A stretch of 48,484 bases of DNA from a virus, in IMG/VR virus record IMGVR_UViG_3300023118_000010, positions 1 to 48,484 of that record; one strand, given 5' to 3'. The notes under the pieces are model-generated. The model did no database searches, was not told the origin of the DNA, and worked only from the letters and a program-made list of their open reading frames with translations. Shown here piece by piece: positions 38,525-46,311 of the stretch; position 1 is the stretch's first letter, and every line of letters begins with the position of its first letter. Both the position numbers and the translations under genes were made by a program.

Positions 38525-39399
38525 TGGCAACCAAGTACCCGACACCACCCGGCGACGGAATGGCACCAATCGGTCGGGCTTTCTCAGAAGTGCGTCGAGC
38601 CCAGCGTGAGCTTGCGCGACCCGGTGCGGTGCAGATCGGCGAGCTCGTTCAGCAAGTACAGACAGCGCTGGTGAACCTGAACGCGCAGGTGGCCGCGGCG
38701 ATCGCCGCAAACTCATACACCAAATCGACGATCGATTACCTGGTCGCGCATCCCCCTGCCGGCAGCGCGGTGACCGGCAACATCTCCGCCACCGGGGACG
38801 TAAGCGCCGCGAGCGTCACGGCGACGAACGTCACTGGCACCAACGTGTTCGCCCAGTCGTTGTCTACGAACATCACGGCCGGGCGAGTGCAGTTGTGGGG
38901 ACGCACCTCAGACGGCTACATCGCCACGGCTGTCTCCTCCGAGAAGTTCAAGAGCAACATTCGGCTCGCTGACCTCGACCCTGACGTCGTGCTAGAGGTG
39001 GGGGTCAGCTACTTCGAGTACACGGTCGAACTTCGCAAGCGCGACGACCCCACCTTCGAGGAGTACGTCGGACCCTGGTATCACGTCAGCACGAACATCG
39101 GTGTCATTGCGGAGCGACTTCACGAGCTCGGTCTGTGGCAGTTCGTCGTCTACGAGCGCATCATGGTGCCCGGGCCACTTATCCCGAACGACCTCTCGCA
39201 AGATGAAGGCGACGAGTACTTCCCGGTCACTTACAGCGAGCAACTGCACCTAGACGCAAACGGCGAACCGATCCCGCTCGCGGTGCACGACAGCCTCTTC
39301 GTGTACGCGCTTCTCCCGGTGATGCAGCGAATGCATCGTCGCCAGAACGCCTTCGCGACCCGCCTTGCGGCGCTCGATGGTCAGGAAGAGGACTACTAG
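38524..39399 (+). CDS. Tail fibre protein with S74 chaperone-like C-terminus
   Basis: The 291-residue protein has an N-terminal helix, a Thr/Ala/Val repeat region (NISATGDVSAASVTATNVTGTN, triple-stranded beta-like), then SSEKFKSNI-R-ADLD followed by YFEYT and NIGVIAERLHELGL. This resembles the intramolecular chaperone of the peptidase S74 family (S-x-x-x-K-x-N-I start, then GLIAEEL-like segment), which trimerises fibres and cleaves itself at the Ser. Whether cleavage occurs here is not known. Its stop overlaps that of the reversed gene next to it. Confidence 0.7.
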   Translation: MATKYPTPPGDGMAPIGRAFSEVRRAQRELARPGAVQIGELVQQVQTALVNLNAQVAAAIAANSYTKSTIDYLVAHPPAGSAVTGNISATGDVSAASVTATNVTGTNVFAQSLSTNITAGRVQLWGRTSDGYIATAVSSEKFKSNIRLADLDPDVVLEVGVSYFEYTVELRKRDDPTFEEYVGPWYHVSTNIGVIAERLHELGLWQFVVYERIMVPGPLIPNDLSQDEGDEYFPVTYSEQLHLDANGEPIPLAVHDSLFVYALLPVMQRMHRRQNAFATRLAALDGQEEDY

Positions 39400-39962
39400 G
39401 GCTTGTACCAGTTGGTGCAGTTGTTGTTGTCGTCGTAGGCCTGGCACTGCTCGCCGCCGGCGCCGAGCGCCTCGCAGGCGCTCTCGTTGCCGGCGCCGTC
39501 GACCGCGTTAGCCTTCGTGCCCGCTGGGCACTTCACGACGCCCGAAGAGTTGCTCGAGTTGCGCGCCGGCGCCTTGGTTGTGGCCTTCGCCGCTGCGTCA
39601 GCGGCCGCCTGAGCCTCGGCAGCAATGCGGGCGTCCTCGGCAGCCTTCGCGTCAGCAGCTGCTTTCGCCTCCGCGGCAGCCTTGGCGGCCAGATACTCCT
39701 GATAGCTCGCCTCGGCGGCAGCTTCGAGTTCTTTTTTCGCGCTGGCGGCGGCCTGGAACATTGCCTCCTCGGCGGCCACCTGATCAGCGGCAGCTTCGGC
39801 GGCCGCGACAGTGCGGGCTTGCTGGTCTGCCTGGGCGGTGCGGATGCCGTTGCCGATCGCGAATCCGCCGAAAACGAGTGCGCCGATGGTGACCGCGGCG
39901 ATTCCCACCTGTGCGAGCACGGGGATGCGGCTCTTGGTGAAGGTGTCGCGTGTGATCTTCAT
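39396..39962 (-). CDS. Membrane-anchored Ala-rich protein, lysogenic gene candidate
   Basis: This is the only sizeable reversed gene inside the late region. The product (188 residues from ATG 39962) has a basic N-terminus, one membrane helix (about 14-38), a long Ala/Glu/Lys-rich helix (about 45-125) and a C-terminal Cys-containing domain (VVKCPAGTKANAVDG ... NCTNWYKP). It is probably shown on the outer face of the membrane. Own A/T-rich upstream sequence with a 14-bp palindrome suggests expression in the lysogen, for instance for exclusion of other phages. Function unproven. Confidence 0.65.
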   Translation of the reverse strand: MKITRDTFTKSRIPVLAQVGIAAVTIGALVFGGFAIGNGIRTAQADQQARTVAAAEAAADQVAAEEAMFQAAASAKKELEAAAEASYQEYLAAKAAAEAKAAADAKAAEDARIAAEAQAAADAAAKATTKAPARNSSNSSGVVKCPAGTKANAVDGAGNESACEALGAGGEQCQAYDDNNNCTNWYKP

Positions 39963-40106
39963 GCTGCCCAAATTAATCCTCATCAGCGACAGAAGCAATT
40001 AATTGCTCAGATACACCCCGAATTGGGGTGCTGGGAGAGATCCCGGCGGCGGTCGGCGTCGTCTCCGCTGCCGGACTACCCCCCTCACGATCCCGAAGGG
40101 GAACAG
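39963..40106. promoter_or_regulatory. Divergent control region with 14-bp palindrome
   Basis: AGCAATTAATTGCT at 39994-40007 is a perfect palindrome in A/T-rich DNA that contrasts with its surroundings. On the minus strand TTGCTT, 17 bp, TAATTT could form a promoter for the reversed gene. CACCCC (40014-40019) and GGGGTG (40025-40030) form a small hairpin. A host or phage repressor may bind the palindrome. Confidence 0.5.
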
Positions 40107-40337
40107 ATGCCCGAGTGGATCGGACCAACACTCGTCGGCGTGCTCATCGCACTGATCGGCGCATCCGGCGGGTGGCTCGCCTCTCTTATCGCTCGGCAAA
40201 GCGCCCGGCAGAAGCGCGATGACACCCTCAACAAACGGATCACGCGCCTCGTGAACTTCTGCTGGCGACTGATGCACCAGGTCGAGCAGCTAGGCGGGGA
40301 ACCGGAGCAATGGCCAGATGACCTCTACGACGAGTAG
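40107..40337 (+). CDS. Small membrane protein, 76 aa, holin-like
   Basis: One membrane helix (residues 5-25, PTLVGVLIALIGASGGWLASLIA) is followed by a charged helix rich in Arg and Gln. The gene stands at the head of a run of membrane proteins. GAAGGGGAAC precedes the ATG. It resembles phage proteins placed next to holins, but the assignment is weak. Confidence 0.5.
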   Translation: MPEWIGPTLVGVLIALIGASGGWLASLIARQSARQKRDDTLNKRITRLVNFCWRLMHQVEQLGGEPEQWPDDLYDE

Positions 40338-40346
40338 GACCAGACG

Positions 40347-41000
40347 ATGACCGGACAGGCACCCACTCCCGACGAACTGATTGAGGCTGAAAAGCCCCAT
40401 CGTGTTCCGCTGCGAATCCAGGCAGCCTTAGTTCTCGTGATCACGCTGCTGATGATCATCGCGGTCGTCATCGGCGCCGGCGTGAACTTCAGCCAGTCTC
40501 GCGTCATCGGGCAGCAACAGTCTCTGATCGCCGACCTCAGCCACAACCTTGACGCCACACGAGACCAGGTCAAAGCCAGTGGCGAAACCCCCGTGTCACC
40601 GCCTGCATCCGTCGTCGCCGGCGCCGCGGGAGATCCGGGCAAGGCAGGCACCAATGGCATCGATGGTCGTGACGGCACGTCCGTCATCAGCGTGATCTGC
40701 CAGGCCTCCGGGTCGTGGTTGATCACCTACAGCAATGGCAGCTCGCAGCAAGCCACTGGCCCCTGTATCGGAGCGAACGGCGCCGACGGTCAAACCATCA
40801 CCGGTCCGCCTGGCAAAGACGGCACCAACGGGAGCAACGGCGCGAACGGCGCTGACGGTCGAGACGGCACAGACGGAGCCCCCGGCGAGCCGCCGTTCTC
40901 CTGGACGTGGGTCAGCACGTCCGGACTCTCCCGTACCTGCAACCGCACCGAGCCGTTCGACAAGACAGCACCCACCTACACCTGCACGACAACACCATGA
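40347..41000 (+). CDS. Membrane-anchored collagen-like protein
   Basis: Residues 20-48 form a membrane helix; a short heptad region follows (QQQSLIADLSHNLDATRDQV). Two collagen-like Gly-X-Y tracts (GDPGKAGTNGIDGRDG and later GPPGKDGTNGSNGANGADGRDGTDGAPGEPP) surround a small domain with two Cys. The C-terminus again has two Cys. Collagen-like repeats are common in phage fibres, but the membrane anchor is unusual and suggests a cell-surface protein of the host made during infection or lysogeny. Phage structural use is the alternative. Confidence 0.65.
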   Translation: MTGQAPTPDELIEAEKPHRVPLRIQAALVLVITLLMIIAVVIGAGVNFSQSRVIGQQQSLIADLSHNLDATRDQVKASGETPVSPPASVVAGAAGDPGKAGTNGIDGRDGTSVISVICQASGSWLITYSNGSSQQATGPCIGANGADGQTITGPPGKDGTNGSNGANGADGRDGTDGAPGEPPFSWTWVSTSGLSRTCNRTEPFDKTAPTYTCTTTP

Positions 41001-41011
41001 AAGGCAACACC

Positions 41012-41455
41012 ATGAACTCCACTCTCCAGCGCTACGCCGCCGTCCTGCTCCCGTTCTTCGTTCTCACCGTCGGCGCCACCGACACTGTGCTCAAGCACCC
41101 GGGCGACCTCACCGTCACAGTGCCTTTCGCCATCCTCGTGCTCGGCGCGATCGGCACCTACGTTGCGAAGCTCCTCGATGCAAAATGGCAGGGCGGACTG
41201 AAGACCGGAATCGCGATCGCGACCACGATCCTTTCCGCTGTGCTCCCGTTCATCCTCCCGGGCGGGTTCGACCCAGCGGTCAGCGTCCCCGTCATCATCG
41301 TCGCGGTGCTCAACGCGCTCGCAACACAGCTCGGTGTCGCCATCCGTGTCGACCCCGTTCTGGCAACCGCGAACGCCGCGGGAGTGCACAACATCAGCTC
41401 CCTTCCGGCACCCCACCCCGCGCTCAGCTCCAGCGACTATCTCGACGTCGAATAA
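41012..41455 (+). CDS. Holin candidate with several membrane helices
   Basis: The 147-residue protein has about four hydrophobic segments (7-22, 36-52, 66-86, 93-110) and a short polar tail, a layout seen in holins of actinophages. GAAAGG nine bases before the ATG supports this start; an ATG at 40997 is possible. It would permeabilise the membrane for the endolysin encoded at 36134. Confidence 0.65.
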   Translation: MNSTLQRYAAVLLPFFVLTVGATDTVLKHPGDLTVTVPFAILVLGAIGTYVAKLLDAKWQGGLKTGIAIATTILSAVLPFILPGGFDPAVSVPVIIVAVLNALATQLGVAIRVDPVLATANAAGVHNISSLPAPHPALSSSDYLDVE

Positions 41456-41460
41456 CACCA

Positions 41461-41736
41461 GTGGAGATCGTTGACATAACCCTCGTCGAGGGGGCCGATC
41501 GTGTCCCGGTCGACCTGGGTATCGAGATCTTGTTCTGTCCCGACGGCAGCGTTCGCGTTGCGCATGACTGCAAGCTCATCGATGATCGACGCCGCCTGCG
41601 GTCAGCGCCACGCCTCCAACTTGGCGAAGATCACACGATCGTCTCACGCGCACCGCTGACCATCGTGGCGAGCATCCTGTGCGACGACTGCGGCCTGCAC
41701 GGGTTCGTCACAGGCGGCACCTGGGTCCCAGCGTGA
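41461..41736 (+). CDS. Unknown protein, 91 aa, Cys-containing
   Basis: GTG start five bases after the holin stop. Beta-rich protein with single Cys (ILFCPDGS, AHDCK) and a CDDCG pair near the end, a likely four-Cys metal site. Not recognised. Confidence 0.5.
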   Translation: MEIVDITLVEGADRVPVDLGIEILFCPDGSVRVAHDCKLIDDRRRLRSAPRLQLGEDHTIVSRAPLTIVASILCDDCGLHGFVTGGTWVPA

Positions 41737-41834
41737 CCTGCTTCTGCAGACACCGCGACAGCCCATGCACCCCTAGCGGCCCACGCCATCACCCCCGACC
41801 ACTGCACACACGAGTAGGAGACCCCCATGGCTGA
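41733..41834 (+). CDS. Possible 33-aa Cys-rich peptide
   Basis: GTG start in GTGA overlap with the preceding gene; stop lies 8 bases inside the next gene. The start VTCFCRHRDSPC has three Cys; the rest is Pro/His/Arg-rich. Coding potential is weak. Confidence 0.25.
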   Translation: MTCFCRHRDSPCTPSGPRHHPRPLHTRVGDPHG

Positions 41835-42114
41835 TGAAGTTGTGACCAAGCGGCGCGTGACCATGCGCAGCACCGTCATCGTCGGAACCGACAAAGACGG
41901 CAAGAACCTGTACCAGGACCACGAGGCCGTCGACTTCGTCCGCCCGGACTTCCTCGACGCATACGTGGAGGACGCCCGCACACGCTGGCAGCTCGTGACC
42001 GTCTCGGACGAGCCCGACGCCGGCCCCGGCGGATACCACGGCGCCACCCACATCCCGGAGAGCCTGGATCACGCACTCGCGGGCCAGACCTTCGCTGCCA
42101 CTGAGGAGGCCTAA
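41827..42114 (+). CDS. Unknown protein, 95 aa
   Basis: TAGGAG eight bases before the ATG. Starts with a beta strand region (TKRRVTMRSTVIVGTDKDGKNLYQ), then acidic helix (PDFLDAYVEDARTRW). It lies directly before two structural-type genes and may be a small virion or assembly protein. Not recognised. Confidence 0.5.
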   Translation: MADEVVTKRRVTMRSTVIVGTDKDGKNLYQDHEAVDFVRPDFLDAYVEDARTRWQLVTVSDEPDAGPGGYHGATHIPESLDHALAGQTFAATEEA

Positions 42115-42116
42115 CC

Positions 42117-42476
42117 ATGGCGATCCGAAACCTGTCTACCCGCAACGCTCTCGCCACGGCGTACGGCACCACGAACCCGTACGGGGCGCTGTTCACCGCT
42201 GACCCGGGCACGTCGGGCACGGCGACTGGCGAGGTCACGGGCGGCTCCCCGGCGTACAACCGCAAGGCACTTACCTGGGGAAGCGCGTCGGCGTCGGCGA
42301 TCGTGTCGGCGGCGACTCCGTTCGATGTACCCGCGTCGACGACTGTCACATACTTCGGTGTCTGCTCGTCGGTGACGCCGGCCGCAGCGACCGTCGGGGA
42401 CTCGGTGGCGGTGACGTCGCAGGCGTTCGCATCTCAGGGCACCTACACGGTGACCGCCACCTACACGCAGTCCTAG
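42117..42476 (+). CDS. Phage structural-type beta protein, 119 aa
   Basis: A Thr/Ala/Ser/Val-rich beta protein starting IRNLSTRNALATAYGTTNPYGALFTADPG, a pattern often seen in small actinophage proteins beside fibres. It ends TYTVTATYTQS as an Ig-like strand would. Likely a minor virion component. Confidence 0.6.
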   Translation: MAIRNLSTRNALATAYGTTNPYGALFTADPGTSGTATGEVTGGSPAYNRKALTWGSASASAIVSAATPFDVPASTTVTYFGVCSSVTPAAATVGDSVAVTSQAFASQGTYTVTATYTQS

Positions 42477-42494
42477 CCCGTTGGAGGGGAAGTC

Positions 42495-43922
42495 GTGACC
42501 GTCTACAACTTCCCCTCCAACCTCCCGCTGACGCCTGCAGGCAGCAACGACGACCAGAACAAAGCGAGCCTGGTGCTCGGAACCGTCGTTCACTCGACGT
42601 CAGCCGGGATTCAAGCGACGGGCGTCCGATTCTGGGTCCCGGCCATCGGCGTGGGCGAGACGATCCGCGGATATCTGTTCGCCGGCGTCTCTGGTTCGAC
42701 CTTGCTCGCCTCGTCGGCCGCGGTCGCTGCGGTGTCGGGCTGGAACACGCTCCCTTTCACGACCCCGTACACGCTGACATCGGGAGTCGACGTCACTGCG
42801 GCCGTCTACATTCTGGCGCTGTCGAGCCACGTCTACTACCCTGCGGTCGCTAGTGTCCTCGCCAGCGCACAGACTGTCTCACCGATGCAGACTGTGGCGA
42901 CAGCATCGCGGTACAACTACGGCAACGCTTCACCGAATCTCGCGATCAGCGGCGGGGACGACTTCGGCAGCTCGTCAGCCTGGTACGGCGTCGACGTCAT
43001 CGCATCCGATGGATCAGGGCCCGCAGGGACAGCGTCGCTGTCTGGCTCTGGCACCCTGACGACCGCAGGCAAGAAGTCGGCCGCGGCGTCGCTCGCTCTA
43101 TCGGGATCCGGGTCGTTGTCGGCCAGCGGCAAGATCGCCTTCCTCCGACCGGCGACACTCGCCGGCGGAGGGACACTCGGCGCCGTCGCTGCTCCGGCCA
43201 ATTCGACGGCTGCGGTGTTCGCATCTTCCGGCACCTTGACCGCATCGGCTGCCGCAACCGGCTCTGGCACGCTCTCCGGCGATGGCACGCTCTCCGGCGC
43301 ACCGACGTCACAGACCGCCGTCTCTGCGTCCCTGGCCGGTTCGGGCTCGCTCGCAGCGGCACCCGCCGCCCGCACCACCGCGGCCGCGCCTCTGGGAGGC
43401 TCCGGGGCGCTGACCGCGGCGAGCACCGCCCGAGTTCCGGCCATGCCGATACTCGGCGGTGCTGGCGCTCTCGCAGCCCAAGGCGCGCCGTCTCCGACCG
43501 TGCCAGCCGCTCTATCAGGCGTCGGCCTGCTGAGTGCTGGCGCTCCATCGAGCGGGCAGGCGACACTGACCGGTGGCGGCTCGGTCGCCGCGACGCCGAT
43601 CGCTCGTGTGCTCGCGGCCGCGACGTTGAGTGGGGCCGGCATTGTGTCTGCGGGAGCACGTTCCGGAGCGAGTTCGGCAGTGTCCTTCGCCGGTGGCGGA
43701 GATCTCGTCTCCATCACCGCAGCGTGGGCTGCAGTCCTGGTGGCACTCGCTGGGTCGGGAAATCTCGTCCCAGCAGCACCACGTCCGCCGGGTCGTGACA
43801 TCACAATCGTTGTTGGTTCTCCGCATGGCAGCCAACTGCGAGCCGGCGCGCCTGTAGGCCACCCGCTGGGGTCTGGTCTCCCGTTATCCAATCCGTTCCG
43901 TGCTGGCTCACCTTGGAGGTAG
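42495..43922 (+). CDS. Repeat-containing tail fibre/appendage protein
   Basis: The first 170 residues form a jelly-roll-like domain (VRFWVPAIGVGETIRGYLFAGVSG ... AAVYILALSSHVYYP, as in DUF4082). Residues 175-435 are about twelve copies of a 20-22 residue repeat with core L-S-G-S-G-x-L-x-A followed by an Ala/Pro spacer. The last 40 residues are polar and Gly/Pro-rich. GGAGGGG before the GTG is a strong ribosome binding site. It probably forms an extended appendage. The repeats vary in DNA sequence, so they are old. Confidence 0.65.
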   Translation: MTVYNFPSNLPLTPAGSNDDQNKASLVLGTVVHSTSAGIQATGVRFWVPAIGVGETIRGYLFAGVSGSTLLASSAAVAAVSGWNTLPFTTPYTLTSGVDVTAAVYILALSSHVYYPAVASVLASAQTVSPMQTVATASRYNYGNASPNLAISGGDDFGSSSAWYGVDVIASDGSGPAGTASLSGSGTLTTAGKKSAAASLALSGSGSLSASGKIAFLRPATLAGGGTLGAVAAPANSTAAVFASSGTLTASAAATGSGTLSGDGTLSGAPTSQTAVSASLAGSGSLAAAPAARTTAAAPLGGSGALTAASTARVPAMPILGGAGALAAQGAPSPTVPAALSGVGLLSAGAPSSGQATLTGGGSVAATPIARVLAAATLSGAGIVSAGARSGASSAVSFAGGGDLVSITAAWAAVLVALAGSGNLVPAAPRPPGRDITIVVGSPHGSQLRAGAPVGHPLGSGLPLSNPFRAGSPWR

Positions 43923-43925
43923 TCG

Positions 43926-44207
43926 ATGGCATCCCTTCGTCGTGCTGGTCGCGAGTACTTCCATTGGCCCCTGACGAACGTTCCGGCTGACGTCTCTGCC
44001 CTCGAGGTCCTCCTCGAGGGAGGGTGGCATCCGCTCGAGCTCGCCGCGGACCGCCTCAGCGCTCGATGCCTTGTCCAAGGCCCCGACGTTGCGGTGATCG
44101 ACGTAAGCGCTGTGACAATCACGAGCGATCAGAGCAGCATCGAGCTGCGCGTCAGTGACGATCCTGAGATCGTGATCCGCGGCGGAGGCGAGATACGCCT
44201 CATTTGA
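43926..44207 (+). CDS. Unknown protein, 93 aa, last late gene
   Basis: GGAGG before the ATG. A small beta-rich protein (ALEVLLEGGWHPLELA, VAVIDVSAVTITSDQSSIELRVSDDPEIVIRGG) that may accompany the fibre upstream. It ends directly before a strong terminator. Confidence 0.55.
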   Translation: MASLRRAGREYFHWPLTNVPADVSALEVLLEGGWHPLELAADRLSARCLVQGPDVAVIDVSAVTITSDQSSIELRVSDDPEIVIRGGGEIRLI

Positions 44208-44210
44208 ACG

Positions 44211-44264
44211 ACGACGAATGGCCCCGGCCGCCCACTCACGTGGGCGGTCGGGGCCATTCGTCGT
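44211..44264. terminator. Bidirectional terminator between convergent genes
   Basis: Bases 44211-44235 pair with 44240-44264 to form a 25-bp stem with one mismatch and a TCAC loop. TT follows on the plus strand. It separates the late operon from the reversed gene whose stop codon begins at 44265-44267, and should stop transcription from both sides. Confidence 0.8.
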
Positions 44265-44537
44265 TTAAGGAGCCTCGTCGACGGGAGAGCTCGGGTTGGC
44301 CTTCACCCACATCTGCCATGTCAGCCACGCCGCCGTCTCCATATCGGGGAAGTATCCGATGAGGGCGCGGTCCTCGGACCGCTCCGCCCAGGTCACGACG
44401 CGGATGAGCTTCGTGCGCTTAGGTCCGATGACAACCGGGAGCAGCACGGCGATCTTTCGGCTCCGGTCGAACATCAGATACTCGCCAGGGCGCACACTGC
44501 GCTGCAGTGCACGCATCGGCGTCCACGTGTGGGCCAA
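44265..44537 (-). CDS. Unknown protein, 90 aa, reversed
   Basis: The reversed protein has a mixed alpha/beta pattern: PGEYLMFDRSRKIAVLLPVVIGPKRTKLIRVVTWAE, then GYFPDMETAAWLTWQMWVKA. Not recognised. Lying in the lysogeny side of the prophage against the late operon, it may be expressed in the lysogen. Confidence 0.5.
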   Translation of the reverse strand: MAHTWTPMRALQRSVRPGEYLMFDRSRKIAVLLPVVIGPKRTKLIRVVTWAERSEDRALIGYFPDMETAAWLTWQMWVKANPSSPVDEAP

Positions 44538-44582
44538 ACCCGAGCTCCTCGACGGTCAGGAGCGGCCGGCCTCCGCGAGTGA

Positions 44583-44630
44583 AACAACAACCGACCCTTA
44601 CCAGCTGACGTAGCTGGCAGAGGGGTCGGT
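44583..44630 (-). terminator. Terminator for the reversed zinc-ribbon gene
   Basis: On the minus strand ACCGACCC (44630-44623) pairs with GGGTCGGT (44597-44590), with a nested CCAGCT/AGCTGG stem inside, followed by TGTTGTTT. It stands about 17 bases after the stop of the small zinc-ribbon gene. Confidence 0.6.
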
Positions 44631-44646
44631 GTTCGTGACAGTGATC

Positions 44647-44766
44647 CTACGTCAGCCGAGCGACACCGCACTCTGGGCAAACCCAGTACGGGTGAGCCTC
44701 GGTCCCGGAGATCTCGAGCGGGACGAGACACTCCGGGCAGTTCGGTGTTGCGGCGGTGTCGTCCAT
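44647..44766 (-). CDS. Zinc-ribbon microprotein, 39 aa
   Basis: A 39-codon reversed frame holds two CPEC boxes (NCPECLVPLEISG and VCPECGVARL) around a short beta hairpin, a complete four-Cys zinc ribbon. A terminator follows directly. AAGGG touches the ATG, which is too close for a normal ribosome binding site, so translation may be leaderless or start a little upstream. Role unknown. Confidence 0.6.
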   Translation of the reverse strand: MDDTAATPNCPECLVPLEISGTEAHPYWVCPECGVARLT

Positions 44767-44830
44767 CCCTTCAGCATGCGCCCTGATGTGGGGATCGCGG
44801 AAGACCGCTCGCGGTGCGATGATCTCGTGT

Positions 44831-45310
44831 ATGGCTCACGTAACCACCGGCTGCCGGGACTGCAAGAAGTGCACCAACAGCGGCGTAGCGAACCTGGGTC
44901 GCAACTCCGGCCGCGCCGGCGCCGCAGTGCTGACCCTCGGCCTCAGCGAAGCGGTTATGGCAGCCACAAAGAACTGCCGGATCTGCGGTCACAAGCTCTC
45001 GCTCCATTCCGGCGTCGACGAGGTCCTTGCGGCGCAGGACAGGCGAGCTGATCGGGCCGCCTCGAAGAACCCGCCAGCAGGCTGGTTCCCTGAGACCACC
45101 AGCCGGCGCACCCGCTGGTGGGACGGCATGGCGTGGGGCCCCTACAAGGAGGACTGGGACCGCGAGCAGGCGACCGCGCTCGCCGCGACCGCGCCGGCGG
45201 CCCCAGCTGGTGTCGCGGCCGAGCTGCAGCGGCTCGGTGAGATGCACTCCGCCGGCCTGCTCACCGAGGCCGAATTCGCCGCAGCAAAGACGTCCGTGCT
45301 CGGCCTCTAA
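44831..45310 (+). CDS. Zinc, DUF2510 and SHOCT domain protein
   Basis: Three modules can be read in 159 residues. An N-terminal Cys domain (CRDCKKC, then CRICGHKL) with a hydrophobic Gly/Ala stretch between. A DUF2510 motif at about 92-117 (AGWFPETTSRRTRWWDGMAWGP). A C-terminal SHOCT helix pair (AAELQRLGEMHSAGLLTEAEFAAAK). DUF2510 and SHOCT commonly occur in actinobacterial membrane-associated proteins. Its stop overlaps that of the convergent integrase gene. It is probably a lysogenic or accessory gene. Confidence 0.65.
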   Translation: MAHVTTGCRDCKKCTNSGVANLGRNSGRAGAAVLTLGLSEAVMAATKNCRICGHKLSLHSGVDEVLAAQDRRADRAASKNPPAGWFPETTSRRTRWWDGMAWGPYKEDWDREQATALAATAPAAPAGVAAELQRLGEMHSAGLLTEAEFAAAKTSVLGL

Positions 45311-46311
45311 GCGGCGTCGCGTTTCGGCCCTCGAGCGCCGCCCGCGTGAGCAACCTTCGTCACACGCGGCAACGCCTGGAGCGCAGCATCCCACTGGTCG
45401 TCGTCGAGCAGGGTGTAGATCTGCGTCGTCGCTACGGACTCGTGGCCCATCATGTCTTTGATCTGTAGCAGCGGCACTTTCGCCTTGGCGAGGTTCGTAC
45501 CGAAGGTGTGGCGTGTGGAGTGGCCGGTGAGGCGGCTGTCGTCAATGCCGGCAGCGTCGATGCGCCGGGCGAGCACGTCGCCCAGAGACTTCCCGAGGAT
45601 GTGTCCGCCGCCGTTCGGAAAGGCCTTGTTCTTGTACGGCGAGGGGAACCACCAGCCGCGACGCGGATACTGGCGCGCGAGCTCGAGGACCTCCGGGTGC
45701 AGCTTGAGGGTGTGCTCCTTGTTGCCCTTGCGAATCGAGGTGAGCGTCCCCGCCTCCCAGTCGATGTCTTCACCGCGGATCTTCACTACCTCGCTCACCC
45801 GAAGTCCCGTGTGCACGAGGATCAGAATCAGGTCCCGGGTGCGCTTGTACGATCCCGACTCCATGAGGGCGTCCACCTGGTCGGCGCGAAATGGTCGCGG
45901 CTTGCGCTTGGGCACCCTGATCGACTCGAGCGACTCCGCCGGGTCATCGGATCGGTAGCCGTTGACGCGCGCCCAGCGGAAGAATGTCCGCAGGTAGCTG
46001 CGGTTCGATTCCTTCGTCGACGGCAGGATCTCCCGTCCCGTGCGCGGATGCGCCCGGGTCAGGAACTGCAGTAGGTCGTCGTGCGTGATCTGCTCAATCG
46101 ACTTCCCTGTCTGAGCAGCGAGCAGCAGTATGCATTCCTCGCGATTGCGTATCGTCTTCCGGGCCATGTTCTTGGCCCGTTGGCTTGTGGCGTATGCCCC
46201 CATGATGAATCCCCATTCCATGGGGCCAGACTGTAGGCGAGTAACGCTCGCCCTATTTTCCGGTATACCGGTCCCCGGGAAGGGGATGACGTTACTCGAC
46301 CAGGAGTTCAT
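45307..46311 (-). CDS. Tyrosine integrase
   Basis: The 334-residue enzyme has all catalytic landmarks of tyrosine recombinases: Arg171 (HTGLRVSE), a Lys in the beta hairpin (near 195), His264-x-x-Arg267 (GHSTRHTFGT), GH at 289-290 and the nucleophile Tyr299 (TTQIYTLL). A core-binding SAM-like domain precedes (about 40-125). It catalyses exchange between attP and the tRNA-Lys attB. The start ATG at 46311 overlaps the upstream small gene by 20 bases. In the integrated state no promoter of its own is evident; in circular phage it would be the third gene after the repressor. Confidence 0.9.
   Translation of the reverse strand: MNSWSSNVIPFPGTGIPENRASVTRLQSGPMEWGFIMGAYATSQRAKNMARKTIRNREECILLLAAQTGKSIEQITHDDLLQFLTRAHPRTGREILPSTKESNRSYLRTFFRWARVNGYRSDDPAESLESIRVPKRKPRPFRADQVDALMESGSYKRTRDLILILVHTGLRVSEVVKIRGEDIDWEAGTLTSIRKGNKEHTLKLHPEVLELARQYPRRGWWFPSPYKNKAFPNGGGHILGKSLGDVLARRIDAAGIDDSRLTGHSTRHTFGTNLAKAKVPLLQIKDMMGHESVATTQIYTLLDDDQWDAALQALPRVTKVAHAGGARGPKRDAA

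Noticed and set aside
37385-38716. Minus-strand frame of 443 codons opposite the tail hub gene
   Set aside because: His/Arg/Val-rich shadow of GC-rich coding DNA; no start signal or known domain.
43020-43800. Possible CRISPR or tandem DNA repeat
   Set aside because: The periodicity is at protein level (LSGSGxLxA); the DNA units vary in sequence and length and have no constant spacer arrangement.
42917-44122. Minus-strand frame of 401 codons opposite the repeat fibre
   Set aside because: Pro/Ala/Arg-rich mirror image of the Gly/Ala repeats in the fibre gene.
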